This document shows positions 18,538-27,501 of a DNA stretch of 64,000 nt, in pieces (the stretch's first letter is position 1; every line of letters starts with the position of its first letter). The translations under genes and the position numbers were made by a program. Where the stretch lies: assembly GCF_003390335.1 (NCBI RefSeq), contig NZ_QUOU01000001.1, positions 992,001 to 1,056,000 on the forward strand, written 5' to 3'. Origin of the DNA: Thalassotalea euphylliae (GTDB taxonomy: Bacteria > Pseudomonadota > Gammaproteobacteria > Enterobacterales > Alteromonadaceae). The notes under the pieces are model-generated. The model was given only the letters and a program-made list of their open reading frames with translations, was not told the DNA's origin and searched no databases.

Positions 18538-19632
18538 TTAGTTATTAAACGTCAACTCAGATAACTGCACTTGGTGCTGGCTAAATACTTTGCCGTCTAT
18601 TTGTTTTAAGCCGAATTGAATCGTCGGATCTGCTTGTTCCCAATCTATTTCTATAAAGCCATAGTTAACATCATGAGTGTACTGACCTTGACGGTGTTTG
18701 TTCGGGCTAACGTCTTTCCATTTCTCGCTCAGCCCAGAGCTGGTCACTTCCCAAAGCGGGTACATACCTTGCGTGCTCACTTTGGATATTTCCCCCCAGT
18801 GCGTATCACCACTGATCATCATGACACCAGCAATATTTTCCTGTTTGATAAGGTTGAGTAATCGGTTGCGGTCGCTCGGGAAGTTCGCCCACGACTCCCA
18901 GCCGGTAAATTCAGGTAATAGTTGCAAACTAGAGGCAATAATTTTAATGGTCGCAGGCTTTTTAAGTTCCGCTTCCAACCATTGCCATTGGCGCTCACCT
19001 AGCATTGAAGCACCTGCAACAGGGCTAACTTGGTATGGCCCCATATTATTTGGCATGCGTTTAGTCACATAATTGAATTTGCTTACTTGGTGCAATTCAT
19101 CTCGATTCCACCGTAAATCTGGCAGTATGATATGAACCGTTTTGTCACCTTCGCCATACAGGTACGAAGTGTAGATCCCATCGCGCTGATAACGCGCTGA
19201 GTCTTTTGGCTCTTGCCAAAAGTCGAGCATGATTTTACGTGACGCTTCTTTTTGTGGGTAGGCTTTACCCGCATCGTTCTCGCCGTAGTCATGGTCGTCC
19301 CAAATGGCAATTAACGGTGTTGAGGCTTGCAGCTTTTTAAAGCCCGGGTGGTTGCCAAGCGTGTCGTATTTTGCCTGCAATTCGCTCATGTCTTCGGTAT
19401 CACCATAAATATTGTCGCCAAGAAAAACGAACAGTTCAGGTTGGTCGGCAACAATCGCGTCAAAAATAGGCATTGGCTTGTATTGCTTGCCACACGAGCC
19501 AAAGTAAATTTTGGATAGGGGCTTTGCTTGGCTGGCATGAGCAACTTGTTGCGCAATTGCGTGATGTGAAAGGAATACGCCCAGTAGCGCTGCGGTTAGC
19601 GTTCTGGTAATGATGTGGCTGATATTATTCAT
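18538..19632 (-). CDS. PhoD-like metallophosphatase (alkaline phosphatase D family)
   Basis: 364 residues with a signal peptide ending in HHAIA-QQ. Metal-binding motifs of the calcineurin-like fold are in order: FGSCGKQ, FLGDNIYGD, AIWDDHDYGEND and, late in the protein, ISGDTHWGEIS. The WDDHDYG motif marks the PhoD group of phosphodiesterases/phosphomonoesterases. It is exported and probably cleaves phosphoester substrates in the periplasm or at the surface. It is on the same strand as, and directly downstream of, the TonB-dependent receptor, though a terminator separates them; the pairing suggests that the receptor's substrate could be phosphorylated (inference). Confidence 0.85.
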   Translation of the reverse strand: MNNISHIITRTLTAALLGVFLSHHAIAQQVAHASQAKPLSKIYFGSCGKQYKPMPIFDAIVADQPELFVFLGDNIYGDTEDMSELQAKYDTLGNHPGFKKLQASTPLIAIWDDHDYGENDAGKAYPQKEASRKIMLDFWQEPKDSARYQRDGIYTSYLYGEGDKTVHIILPDLRWNRDELHQVSKFNYVTKRMPNNMGPYQVSPVAGASMLGERQWQWLEAELKKPATIKIIASSLQLLPEFTGWESWANFPSDRNRLLNLIKQENIAGVMMISGDTHWGEISKVSTQGMYPLWEVTSSGLSEKWKDVSPNKHRQGQYTHDVNYGFIEIDWEQADPTIQFGLKQIDGKVFSQHQVQLSELTFNN

Positions 19633-19689
19633 TTTGTTTTCTCAGTATGAGTGCTGCCATTGGTGCTGCTGCACTTAGGTTAAACACAA

Positions 19690-19719
19690 AAAATCCGGCA
19701 CAAAGACGTGCCGGATTTT
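19690..19719 (-). terminator. Terminator after the TonB-dependent receptor gene
   Basis: AAAATCCGGCAC (19690-19701), loop AAAGAC, GTGCCGGATTTT (19708-19719): a perfect 12-bp stem. Read on the minus strand it is followed by further T residues. It lies 25 bp beyond the receptor stop codon. Confidence 0.85.
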
Positions 19720-19744
19720 GTGCATACTCACAAGCTTATCTGAT

Positions 19745-22084
19745 TTAGAAAGCCGCTTTTATGTTTAGCGCCGCTGTGCGCGGAGCGCCAATCCATGCCG
19801 CTTGACCCGCAACGCCACCTAAGTAGCTTTCATCAGTAATATTGTTGATGGTTAGGCGTACTTCTAACGATTCAATACCTTCGACTGGGCGCTCAAGTGT
19901 TACACCAGCATAGACGTCTGACACTATGTAGTCGTCGATACGCTGTGTATTGGCTGCATCTAACCAGCGCTTACCAACCCACTTAGTTGACACACCAGCA
20001 AATTTTTCATCGCGTAACCAATCGAATGAAACCACCGCTAAGTCTTCAGCAGAGCCAAATACTGTGTTACCGGTAGGGAAAGCAGAAGTGCCCTCTGTAT
20101 ACTCAGATTCGTTTGATGTATATGACGTGTAAGCTGTCCATTCGTTTGAAATGTACCAAGTTAATGATGCTTCAAAGCCCGTTGAGTCAATACCACCTAC
20201 GTTAACGTATGAGCCGTTGTTGCCAACGAGGAAGTCAATACCGTCTGGTGAATCAGGTGCGATGAATACCAAGCGGTTGTCGAAGCTGATGTCGTAGTAA
20301 GTTAAGCTCGCTTCAATAGCATCTGAGCTGTAACGAATGCCTAAGTCAATGTTGTCAGCAGTTTCTGGCTCAATATTGTCTAATTGTGACGCATCGCGCT
20401 CAAGTACTGAGTCTTTAATCGCAGCGAAGTTTTCGGCGAAGCCAGCAAACACTTCCATACCGTCAATGCCTGTGTCCAACACAACACCAGCCGAGAAAAG
20501 TACGTCAGAATCTGAATCAACTTTTACCTTGTCTGCGCCGCGGTTGAAGTTATCGTCAGCTTCTAATTCAACTAAGAACTTTTTCGCACCAACGCGCACT
20601 TTACCCCAACCCATATCCAATTCGTCTTCAAGGTAGAACATCATAGTGTCAACAGTGAAGCTACGGTCGTACTGTACCCAGTATGGGTTATGGTCAAATT
20701 GGAAGCTGGTGCGTGAATCAATAATTTTGTGCCAATCACGTGATTCGTCGCGCTCGTAATCTTCATACCAAACACCACCGCGTAAGGTGTTGCTCATGTT
20801 GTCAAAATCAGTATAGAGGGCGAAGTCACCGTTAAAGCCAAAGCGCTCTTTGTTGTAATGCGTGTGACGATATGAGCCGACAGGAATTGCGCTGCGATCG
20901 TAACATGCTGGGTCTGCTTCTGGGCCAGAGCCGCCGTATGGCGCAAGAATTGAACTCACACATCCCGCAGCAGGCGCTAAGCTGTTGCCTGCGGCATCAA
21001 CAAAGTAAATACGACCTAGTGGCGCGCCACCGAATACTGTGTTACCAGAAACAAGTTCTGAGTGGCCTTCGGCGCCGTCATTTTTTATGTCAACCAAGTA
21101 AGGTGGTACCCAGTCACCGCGACCTGAGTTGTCGTGGTAGTAAACATTACCCGATAACTCGTAAGCGTCAGTGGTGTATGCGGCTTTTAAGTAGCCAAAG
21201 ATGTTTTCACGCAGTGTTGACCAGCCGCGGCGGTATGTTTGGTCAACATAGGGAATACCCGTCCAGTCTTGGGTTAAGCCGTCAGACTCAGGGTTTTGTT
21301 CAAAACCTGCAAGGCTAACACGTTGGTAGTTATCTTCATGTGTATCGTCATACGAAACGTAAGCCGTTAAATCTACGCCATTAACAACGCTGATGACCTT
21401 AGCTGCGTAGTGGTCGCGCTCATTTTCTGCCGCTTGTTGAATCCAGTCACTGCTCTGTGTGCTAGATAAGCTGAACCAAGCGTAAGTGTCTTTAAAAATT
21501 TCACCGGTATCGTAACGGGCGAAGTACTTTTGGCCATCAAAGTCTGCCAACGTTAAGCTAACTGTTGCCTTCTCTTCTGTTTCAGGATCTGATATCGTAA
21601 AGTTAAGTGTACCACCCAGTGCTTCATGTGAGCGCGACGCGACATCTGCAGTCCCTTGAGACACTTGCACAACACCTAAGTTTTCAGTGTCAATGTAACG
21701 GTTCGCTTTCGCACCACCGCCGTAGTTAGAGTTACCATTAGCAATGCCGTCGATGGTAATACCGATCTGCTGTTCGTCTAGGCTTAATTGGAAGCCGCGA
21801 ATAGACACGGTAGTTGACCAATCGTCAGAGCCGAATGTGTCACCTTCGTTGATTAATACACCCGGTAGGTTATCAATAACGGCTAGTGCACTTGTCATGG
21901 CTGATTGTTGTTTGAACATTTCTTCCGGTGTTTCATTGTTCGCGTATGAAACACTTTGACCAACGACCGTAATTTCTTCAATTAGCTGTTCTTCGTTAGT
22001 TTCATCTGCCATTGCCAAAGGTGCAGCAAGTGCGAAAGCAATCGCTGTAGCGAGTAGTGACTTGTTATTTGTAAGCGTAGACAT
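19745..22084 (-). CDS. TonB-dependent outer-membrane receptor
   Basis: 779 residues. Signal peptide (cleavage after PLAMA), then a TonB-box-like EEITVVGQS, plug domain (VIDNLPGVLINEGDTFGS, SIRGFQLSLDEQQIGITIDG, then VVQVSQGTADVASRSHEALGG) and a 22-strand barrel ending in a terminal Phe (NIKAAF). The plug lacks the siderophore-receptor style seen in the other receptor of this window. Neighbours are a LacI regulator upstream, a PhoD phosphatase downstream and a sugar MFS transporter beyond, so the ligand is more likely a carbohydrate or phosphoester than an iron chelate. Two Cys in an extracellular loop (AAGCVSSILA, DPACYDR) may form a disulfide. Confidence 0.88.
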   Translation of the reverse strand: MSTLTNNKSLLATAIAFALAAPLAMADETNEEQLIEEITVVGQSVSYANNETPEEMFKQQSAMTSALAVIDNLPGVLINEGDTFGSDDWSTTVSIRGFQLSLDEQQIGITIDGIANGNSNYGGGAKANRYIDTENLGVVQVSQGTADVASRSHEALGGTLNFTISDPETEEKATVSLTLADFDGQKYFARYDTGEIFKDTYAWFSLSSTQSSDWIQQAAENERDHYAAKVISVVNGVDLTAYVSYDDTHEDNYQRVSLAGFEQNPESDGLTQDWTGIPYVDQTYRRGWSTLRENIFGYLKAAYTTDAYELSGNVYYHDNSGRGDWVPPYLVDIKNDGAEGHSELVSGNTVFGGAPLGRIYFVDAAGNSLAPAAGCVSSILAPYGGSGPEADPACYDRSAIPVGSYRHTHYNKERFGFNGDFALYTDFDNMSNTLRGGVWYEDYERDESRDWHKIIDSRTSFQFDHNPYWVQYDRSFTVDTMMFYLEDELDMGWGKVRVGAKKFLVELEADDNFNRGADKVKVDSDSDVLFSAGVVLDTGIDGMEVFAGFAENFAAIKDSVLERDASQLDNIEPETADNIDLGIRYSSDAIEASLTYYDISFDNRLVFIAPDSPDGIDFLVGNNGSYVNVGGIDSTGFEASLTWYISNEWTAYTSYTSNESEYTEGTSAFPTGNTVFGSAEDLAVVSFDWLRDEKFAGVSTKWVGKRWLDAANTQRIDDYIVSDVYAGVTLERPVEGIESLEVRLTINNITDESYLGGVAGQAAWIGAPRTAALNIKAAF

Positions 22085-22420
22085 GAGAGCCCCATTAGTT
22101 TTTTATTTTTATGCACGTGTCGCTTTGTGACTTAGCGTTAGCCGTGTTAAAAGCGCTGTGCGTTAGTTCAAAATTAACGGGGCAGCAGTCTACGAGTGGT
22201 TTATGACAATTCGGTTTAGCTTTGTTGAACGTTAAGTTAACGACTTATTAAGGCTCGATGACAAAGGCAAATGGGCAGGGTGACCATGGTGAGGAGACTC
22301 GCTGCATTTAGGTTTTGCTTTTAGTGTCAATCGGTTGCACTGTTATCGAGCTGTTGTACCAGTGCCATCGGGCTAAAAAGGCAAATAACCTTAGTTTGGA
22401 CTGATGCAAATAATGCAGTG
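22085..22420. promoter_or_regulatory. Promoter region of the receptor gene with a 13-bp palindrome
   Basis: 336 bp between the LacI-family gene and the receptor it probably controls, both on the minus strand. The palindrome CGTTAA-G-TTAACG is at 22230-22242, about 150 bp before the receptor start; it is perfect with one central base, as in many LacI-family operators. No gene is recognised. Confidence 0.4.
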
Positions 22421-23443
22421 TTAGCTACCACAAGATTTTCGCACAATTAAACTGGTTGGCATCAAGGTGGTTTTTACTGGTTCACCGTGAATTAACTTGA
22501 TCAAGCTATCGACCAGTAATTCGCCTGCTAGCTTAGTGTTTTGCTTAGCGGTGGTGAGAGATGGAAAGGTAAAGCTCGCCATGGGGATATCGTCAAAGCC
22601 AATCACTGCAACTTGCTCAGGCACTTGATAGCCATTGTCTTGTAAAGCGCGCATTGCACCTATGGCAATCAGGTCACTGGCACCAAACACAGCATCGAAA
22701 GGTTCGCCGCTGGCGATTAATTTCAGTGCAGCTTGATAACCAGAATCTTCTGTTGATATGGCATCTAGTTGTCTGGCGGCGTTTATCCCTAGTTTGTTAT
22801 CGGTTAAAGCTTTGCAGTGGCCTTTGTAACGATCAAAAAATTCAGGGGCATGGCTTGAGGCTTCCCCAAAAAAGGCAAAGTCTTTTCTGCCGTTCATGAT
22901 GACGTGCTCCGTGAGCTGATAACCGCCGTGAAAATTATCACACCCGATGGAGACAATCGGCAGCGACTCAACTTGAGCTCCCCAGCGAACAAAGCGCGTG
23001 TCTTGTTCAATCAGTTGCTCAAGCTTTTCTTCGTAATCGACAAAGTCACCATAGCCTAACAAAATGATACCATCGGCTTTGTTGGAATCTTCAAATTCCG
23101 CATGCCAGTCGTCATTCATTTGTTGAAAAGACACCAGCAGATCATAGCCCTTGTCTGAACAGGCTTTGGTGATACTGCCCAGCATAGATAAGAAAAACGG
23201 ATTAATTAATGAATCGTCATTGGTGGGATCTTCAAATAGCAGCAGGGCTAACGTACTGCTTTGTTGCGAGCGCAAATTGCTGGCGTTTTTATCCACTTTG
23301 TAATTGAGTTCACGAGCAATCGCTTGCACTTTTAAACGGGTTTCTTCGTTTACCAGTGGGCTATTTCTCAGTGCGCGCGATACGGTTGACTGCGAGACTC
23401 CCGCGCGATAAGCAATGTCAAAAGAAGTGGGTTTTGATTTCAA
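22421..23443 (-). CDS. LacI family transcriptional regulator
   Basis: 340 residues if started at the TTG at 23443, giving KSKPTSFDIAYRAGVSQSTV, the expected LacI-type start into the helix-turn-helix (FDIAYRAGVSQSTVSRALRN). The frame stays open to an ATG at 23572, but those 43 residues do not fit the family. The hinge and periplasmic-binding-like core follow (LALLLFEDPTNDDSLINPFF, then DAVFGASDLIAIGAMRAL and VIGFDDIPMASFTFPSLTT). It should bind a sugar or related inducer and control the adjacent receptor locus. The start has no clear ribosome-binding site and is the least certain part. It is divergent from the EAL gene. Confidence 0.82.
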   Translation of the reverse strand: MKSKPTSFDIAYRAGVSQSTVSRALRNSPLVNEETRLKVQAIARELNYKVDKNASNLRSQQSSTLALLLFEDPTNDDSLINPFFLSMLGSITKACSDKGYDLLVSFQQMNDDWHAEFEDSNKADGIILLGYGDFVDYEEKLEQLIEQDTRFVRWGAQVESLPIVSIGCDNFHGGYQLTEHVIMNGRKDFAFFGEASSHAPEFFDRYKGHCKALTDNKLGINAARQLDAISTEDSGYQAALKLIASGEPFDAVFGASDLIAIGAMRALQDNGYQVPEQVAVIGFDDIPMASFTFPSLTTAKQNTKLAGELLVDSLIKLIHGEPVKTTLMPTSLIVRKSCGS

Positions 23444-23675
23444 AGTAAGAACCAACGAACGATCAATAGTAAAATAGTAACGTTTACCGAATGTTAAGTA
23501 TAGATTTTCTCTTTTTTCACAAAGTGCATTAGACGTTAGCTGTACTTTGAACTTTACTTTAGCGCACAGCAATTCATCACAAATTTGATGCCGTAAATCC
23601 CCTAATTACACATCTGCGCAGTAATTTGTTTACGATATCGGTATAATCTGAGTTCATGCCTAAAAATGTTTGAAA

Positions 23676-26264
23676 ATGGTTGGCGTTAAGTTGTCTAAGT
23701 CTGTTTGGTTACGTTATTCACTGATTGGTTCATTACTTTTGATTATGCTTGCAACTGGCTTTGCCGCGATGCAGCACCTAATGAGTTTAGATACTCGCTC
23801 AATGAACCAAACGTTGCCTGCAATCAAGGTTAATTCAAGTTACTTTATCGATAAAAATAATACGCTAACCGCTGGCGAGGTGGTTAATGGCGAGGCGGCC
23901 TTTATCCATGCTCAACCTAACGATATTCCCTTTGCGCTGGGAGAAAGTGCTTATTGGGTGAAATTCTCGTTGAATAATCAGCGCAATCAAGACGCTTCAC
24001 TAGTGCTGCATATTGATAACGCTATGTTGTCGCAAGTTAATGTGTTTCAAATAAACGATCAGGCTGGCCAGTCGTTAAAGGCACTGAATCAAAGTACCTT
24101 GATAGCGACAGCGTTTCCACATTTGAAAATTGAATTGCCAGCAAGAGCAAGTCGCCAGTTATTAATCAAACTGAAAGCCGGAGGCCCACCTGATATTCCT
24201 CTTATTTGGTATCAAGCCGCGCAATTTGAGACTAAGCAGTCACTGACTCGGCTATTATTCGGCGCAGCTATTGGCGTGCTCACGGTCATTGCGCTGTATA
24301 ACTTAGTTATTTTTACGGCGATTCGCGACAAAGTTTACTTGATTTATATTGGCTATTTAATTGCTGCTTTTTTTGTTTTGGCAACGGTTAATGGCTACGG
24401 CTACCTGCTTTTTAGTGCCCAAATTCAAAATGTTTTAAATTACTACTCACTTTTCTTTCACTACTGCCTATTGGGCTTCTTGGTATTGTTTACCTTGTAC
24501 TTTTTAAAGTTTGATAAAGACAAAAGTAAGCTGTTAACCATTGGGCACTACAGTGTATGGGCTTTGTTAGTACTGAGTTTTGCAGGCTTTGCTTTACCGC
24601 ATGGCCTGCGAGCTAATATTTTTTTTAGTTTAGTGCCTATTTTCTATGCTTATTCAATTACTTTGGTCGTAATAAAGTTACGTAAAGAATTTGGTTGGGC
24701 GAGGTTTTACGTGATTTCTTGGGTGCCTTTGCTCATTGGTGCTGCTATTCAGCCGCTAGTTTTACTCAATGTTATTGAATATTCATTTGTGCTGCGCAAT
24801 GCATTTTTAATTGCCGTGATGTGTGAAGTCACCTTAATGTCGTTTGCGCTTGCTGAGCGTATGCGTCGTCACGAAGCAGAGCGCATGATTGAAATTAGCT
24901 ACCATCCTAGTTCAGGCATTCCGCGCAAAAGTACGCTTGAGCGGGCGTTATCGCGTTTAATGACCTCACCTCAAGCAAAACTCAGCGTGCTAGTGATAAA
25001 GCCTGAGCACATTGAGCGCGTGGCGTTGTACGTCAATGATGCGATGAATACTGAGCTGTTTAAGCGCTTGTACCAAAAGTTAACGCCGTTATTTGCATAC
25101 AATGATGCGATTGAACCCATAGGTATGAAAGGGGAGAAAATTGCCTTAGTGTCAGGCAACTCGCTCGCCATTGTCGTCAACCAACACACCAATCAGCAAT
25201 CGTTAACAACGCTTGTTTCTTCTATCAATACATTAGTTGAAGAGGCATATCGCATAGCAGATTTGCAAATTCCCTTGCAGGCGAATGTCGGTGTTGCCAA
25301 TTATCCTGAGCATGGTCATTTGCCTTTTGTACTCGTTAACAAAGCACTGCTGGCGCTGCCTGATGCGGAAAATAACACCAGTAAGTGGGCGATTTTCGCT
25401 GAGCACCAATCAGATACCAGTGGTTATCGCTTAAAACTTGCCGCAGATATTCACGCGGCGATTGAACAGGGGCAATTTGAGTTGTATCACCAACCGCAAG
25501 TTGATTTAAAAACCATGCGAGTGTGTGGTAGTGAGTGTTTGATCCGATGGTATCGCGATGGTGACGAAGAAACCGAGGCTGGCTTTGTGCCGCCAACGTT
25601 ATTTATTCCTGTCGCTGAAGACATGGGCTTAATTAACAAGTTGACTCGTTGGGTTATCAAGCAAGCGATAGCACAACACAGTATTTTGTTGGCTCAAGGT
25701 TATAAGCATCACATGATTTCCATCAATATTAGCGGCAAAGACATTTCTGCCGAGGGATTTTATGAGTATGTTGCCGAAGCAATTGAAGCGGCTGAAATTG
25801 CTGCTAACAAAGTTGTGTTTGAATTAACGGAATCGGCCACGATTACTAACAACGCACAAGCGTTAGCTGCGATTGAACAGCTCACTGAGCTAGGTGTCAC
25901 CATTAGTATTGACGATTTTGGAACTGGCTATGCGTCAATGGCGTATGTCAGTGAACTGCCATTTAAAGAACTCAAGGTTGATCGCCAGTTTGTGCAAAAT
26001 GTCGGCGATGATAAAAAACGTAAAACCATCGCTGAAACGACTGTTAGAATGGCAAAAGGTTTGGGGCTAGAAGTGGTTGCCGAGGGCATTAATAGCCAGC
26101 AAGACGAAGACCTGTTAAGAAAGTTCGGCTGCGATATTGGGCAAGGCTACTTTTATGCGAAGCCGATGGCATTTGATGATTACTTACACTGGTTAACCGA
26201 AGAGGTGAATGGGCGTTCACCGGCGCCACTTGAAGGTGAGTTTATCTCTAAACATTCGGTCTAA
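23676..26264 (+). CDS. 7TM sensor with degenerate GGDEF and EAL phosphodiesterase domains
   Basis: 862 residues from ATG 23676 (a TTG two codons earlier is possible). Order: signal-anchor helix; periplasmic 7TMR-DISMED2-like beta domain (about 55-185; ESAYWVKFSLNNQRNQDASL); seven membrane helices (about 190-400); a GGDEF-like fold without the signature; and a C-terminal EAL domain. EAL residues are present: ECLIRW (Glu of EAL, coded at 25533), SINISG, FELTES, SIDDFGTGYASM, LKVDRQFV, VVAEGI and GQGYFYAKPM. Because the metal ligands and the catalytic lysine are kept, c-di-GMP hydrolysis is likely, even though the EAL tripeptide is ECL. Its sensory module suggests control by an extracellular small molecule. 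Confidence 0.87.
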   Translation: MVGVKLSKSVWLRYSLIGSLLLIMLATGFAAMQHLMSLDTRSMNQTLPAIKVNSSYFIDKNNTLTAGEVVNGEAAFIHAQPNDIPFALGESAYWVKFSLNNQRNQDASLVLHIDNAMLSQVNVFQINDQAGQSLKALNQSTLIATAFPHLKIELPARASRQLLIKLKAGGPPDIPLIWYQAAQFETKQSLTRLLFGAAIGVLTVIALYNLVIFTAIRDKVYLIYIGYLIAAFFVLATVNGYGYLLFSAQIQNVLNYYSLFFHYCLLGFLVLFTLYFLKFDKDKSKLLTIGHYSVWALLVLSFAGFALPHGLRANIFFSLVPIFYAYSITLVVIKLRKEFGWARFYVISWVPLLIGAAIQPLVLLNVIEYSFVLRNAFLIAVMCEVTLMSFALAERMRRHEAERMIEISYHPSSGIPRKSTLERALSRLMTSPQAKLSVLVIKPEHIERVALYVNDAMNTELFKRLYQKLTPLFAYNDAIEPIGMKGEKIALVSGNSLAIVVNQHTNQQSLTTLVSSINTLVEEAYRIADLQIPLQANVGVANYPEHGHLPFVLVNKALLALPDAENNTSKWAIFAEHQSDTSGYRLKLAADIHAAIEQGQFELYHQPQVDLKTMRVCGSECLIRWYRDGDEETEAGFVPPTLFIPVAEDMGLINKLTRWVIKQAIAQHSILLAQGYKHHMISINISGKDISAEGFYEYVAEAIEAAEIAANKVVFELTESATITNNAQALAAIEQLTELGVTISIDDFGTGYASMAYVSELPFKELKVDRQFVQNVGDDKKRKTIAETTVRMAKGLGLEVVAEGINSQQDEDLLRKFGCDIGQGYFYAKPMAFDDYLHWLTEEVNGRSPAPLEGEFISKHSV

Positions 26265-26314
26265 TTACCGACCGTTGTATTTAGTGAATGACTCCGCTGT
26301 GTAGCCATTTAGCT

Positions 26315-27217
26315 TTATTTCACAGTTTTTAAAAACTGACCTGGAGTAAGGGCAAAGTGGCTTTTAAATGCGCGGGTAAAATGAGCCTGATCAGTAAACC
26401 CAAGTCGCTGGGCAACATCGGCAATATTAGCCTGAGCATGACTCAGTAAGTCTTTCGACTTCGTTAGTCTTAGGTTCATCAGGTATTGATATGGCGTTAA
26501 TCCAGTACACTTCTTAAACTCTCGAAGAAAGTAAAACTTACTGCATTTTAGCAGCTCTGCTAGGTCATCAACGCTAATATGCTCTCCCATGTGTGCGTTA
26601 ATGTAATCAGTCACTTTGTCGACATGGGATTGGTCGAATTTTGACTGTTGCTGCTGAGTGTTTTGTAAATCGAGATAGTTAGAATAGTGCTGAATATAGT
26701 GTGTGCTTAGTAAAGCAAGTAGTTGTTTTAGGTACACTTTGCCATTGCGCCCTTGCGCTGACACTTCCAGCAAAAACAGCTCCATTATGCCTTTAATTGT
26801 GTCATCAAGTACATTGTAATTGTTTAAAAAACTGAGTTTTTCTTGGTCTAAATTCAGTGGACAATGAGCAAAAAATACCGAGGCCTCAACCGCCAAAATA
26901 ACAAAATAGCAAGGCTCAGCGATAGTGTGAGTAAATGGGGTGTTAGGCGGGTTTATCCAAATATTACCGGGCGCTGTTTTTAGTGTTATCACACTGCTTT
27001 TCTCGCCAGCCTGCCAGTGCAAGTCCTCATCGAGTGCTAACGCAAAGTAGAAATAGGGGGTATAGACATTTTGTGGATAAAAATGAGGAGAAGTGCCTTT
27101 TTCTAAGATAACGCCAGACCACTCAAGCTGGTGGCTTGATAACTCAATGTCTAATACATTGCCGCAGTCAGACGTTTGTTCGGTGTCGGCTTGAATAAAC
27201 TGTAATTGCGATTTCAT
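26315..27217 (-). CDS. AraC family transcriptional regulator
   Basis: 300 residues. N-terminal cupin-like sensor part and a C-terminal double helix-turn-helix: ISVDDLAELLKCSKFYFLRE then ANIADVAQRLGFTDQAHFTR, followed by AFKSHFALTPGQF, the AraC signature. It is divergent from the alpha/beta hydrolase and NTF2-like genes and separated from them by an array of short direct repeats, the arrangement expected when the regulator controls that pair. Confidence 0.9.
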   Translation of the reverse strand: MKSQLQFIQADTEQTSDCGNVLDIELSSHQLEWSGVILEKGTSPHFYPQNVYTPYFYFALALDEDLHWQAGEKSSVITLKTAPGNIWINPPNTPFTHTIAEPCYFVILAVEASVFFAHCPLNLDQEKLSFLNNYNVLDDTIKGIMELFLLEVSAQGRNGKVYLKQLLALLSTHYIQHYSNYLDLQNTQQQQSKFDQSHVDKVTDYINAHMGEHISVDDLAELLKCSKFYFLREFKKCTGLTPYQYLMNLRLTKSKDLLSHAQANIADVAQRLGFTDQAHFTRAFKSHFALTPGQFLKTVK

Positions 27218-27277
27218 TTTGCTTGTTCTGCACCTTCTCAGGTTATACGTACCTAGTTAACTATGTCTGGCTAATGT

Positions 27278-27350
27278 TTCCTAGCCAAAACTTCCTAGTC
27301 AAAGCTTCCTAACCAAAAGCTCCCTTGCCAAAAACTATAACCAGCCAAAC
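27278..27350. repeat. Array of 14-15-bp degenerate direct repeats in a divergent promoter
   Basis: Five adjacent units: TTCCTAGCCAAAAC (27278-27291), TTCCTAGTCAAAGC (27292), TTCCTAACCAAAAGC (27306), TCCCTTGCCAAAAAC (27321) and the weaker TATAACCAGCCAAAC (27336-27350). They lie 60-130 bp upstream of the AraC gene and about 150 bp from the hydrolase gene. Direct repeats are the usual form of AraC-family binding sites, though an array of five is unusual. Confidence 0.65.
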
Positions 27351-27501
27351 AGCAGTCGACAACACTTTGCCGTATTCACGGATGTGACTATTTACTTAGT
27401 GCTGAGCCTGGCAATAAATTACAAAAAATTAAGCACGAATCTTCAATATAGCGCTAATCCACGTCATTACACTTGTTCCCAACATCGCAAGAGGAAAGCT
27501 C

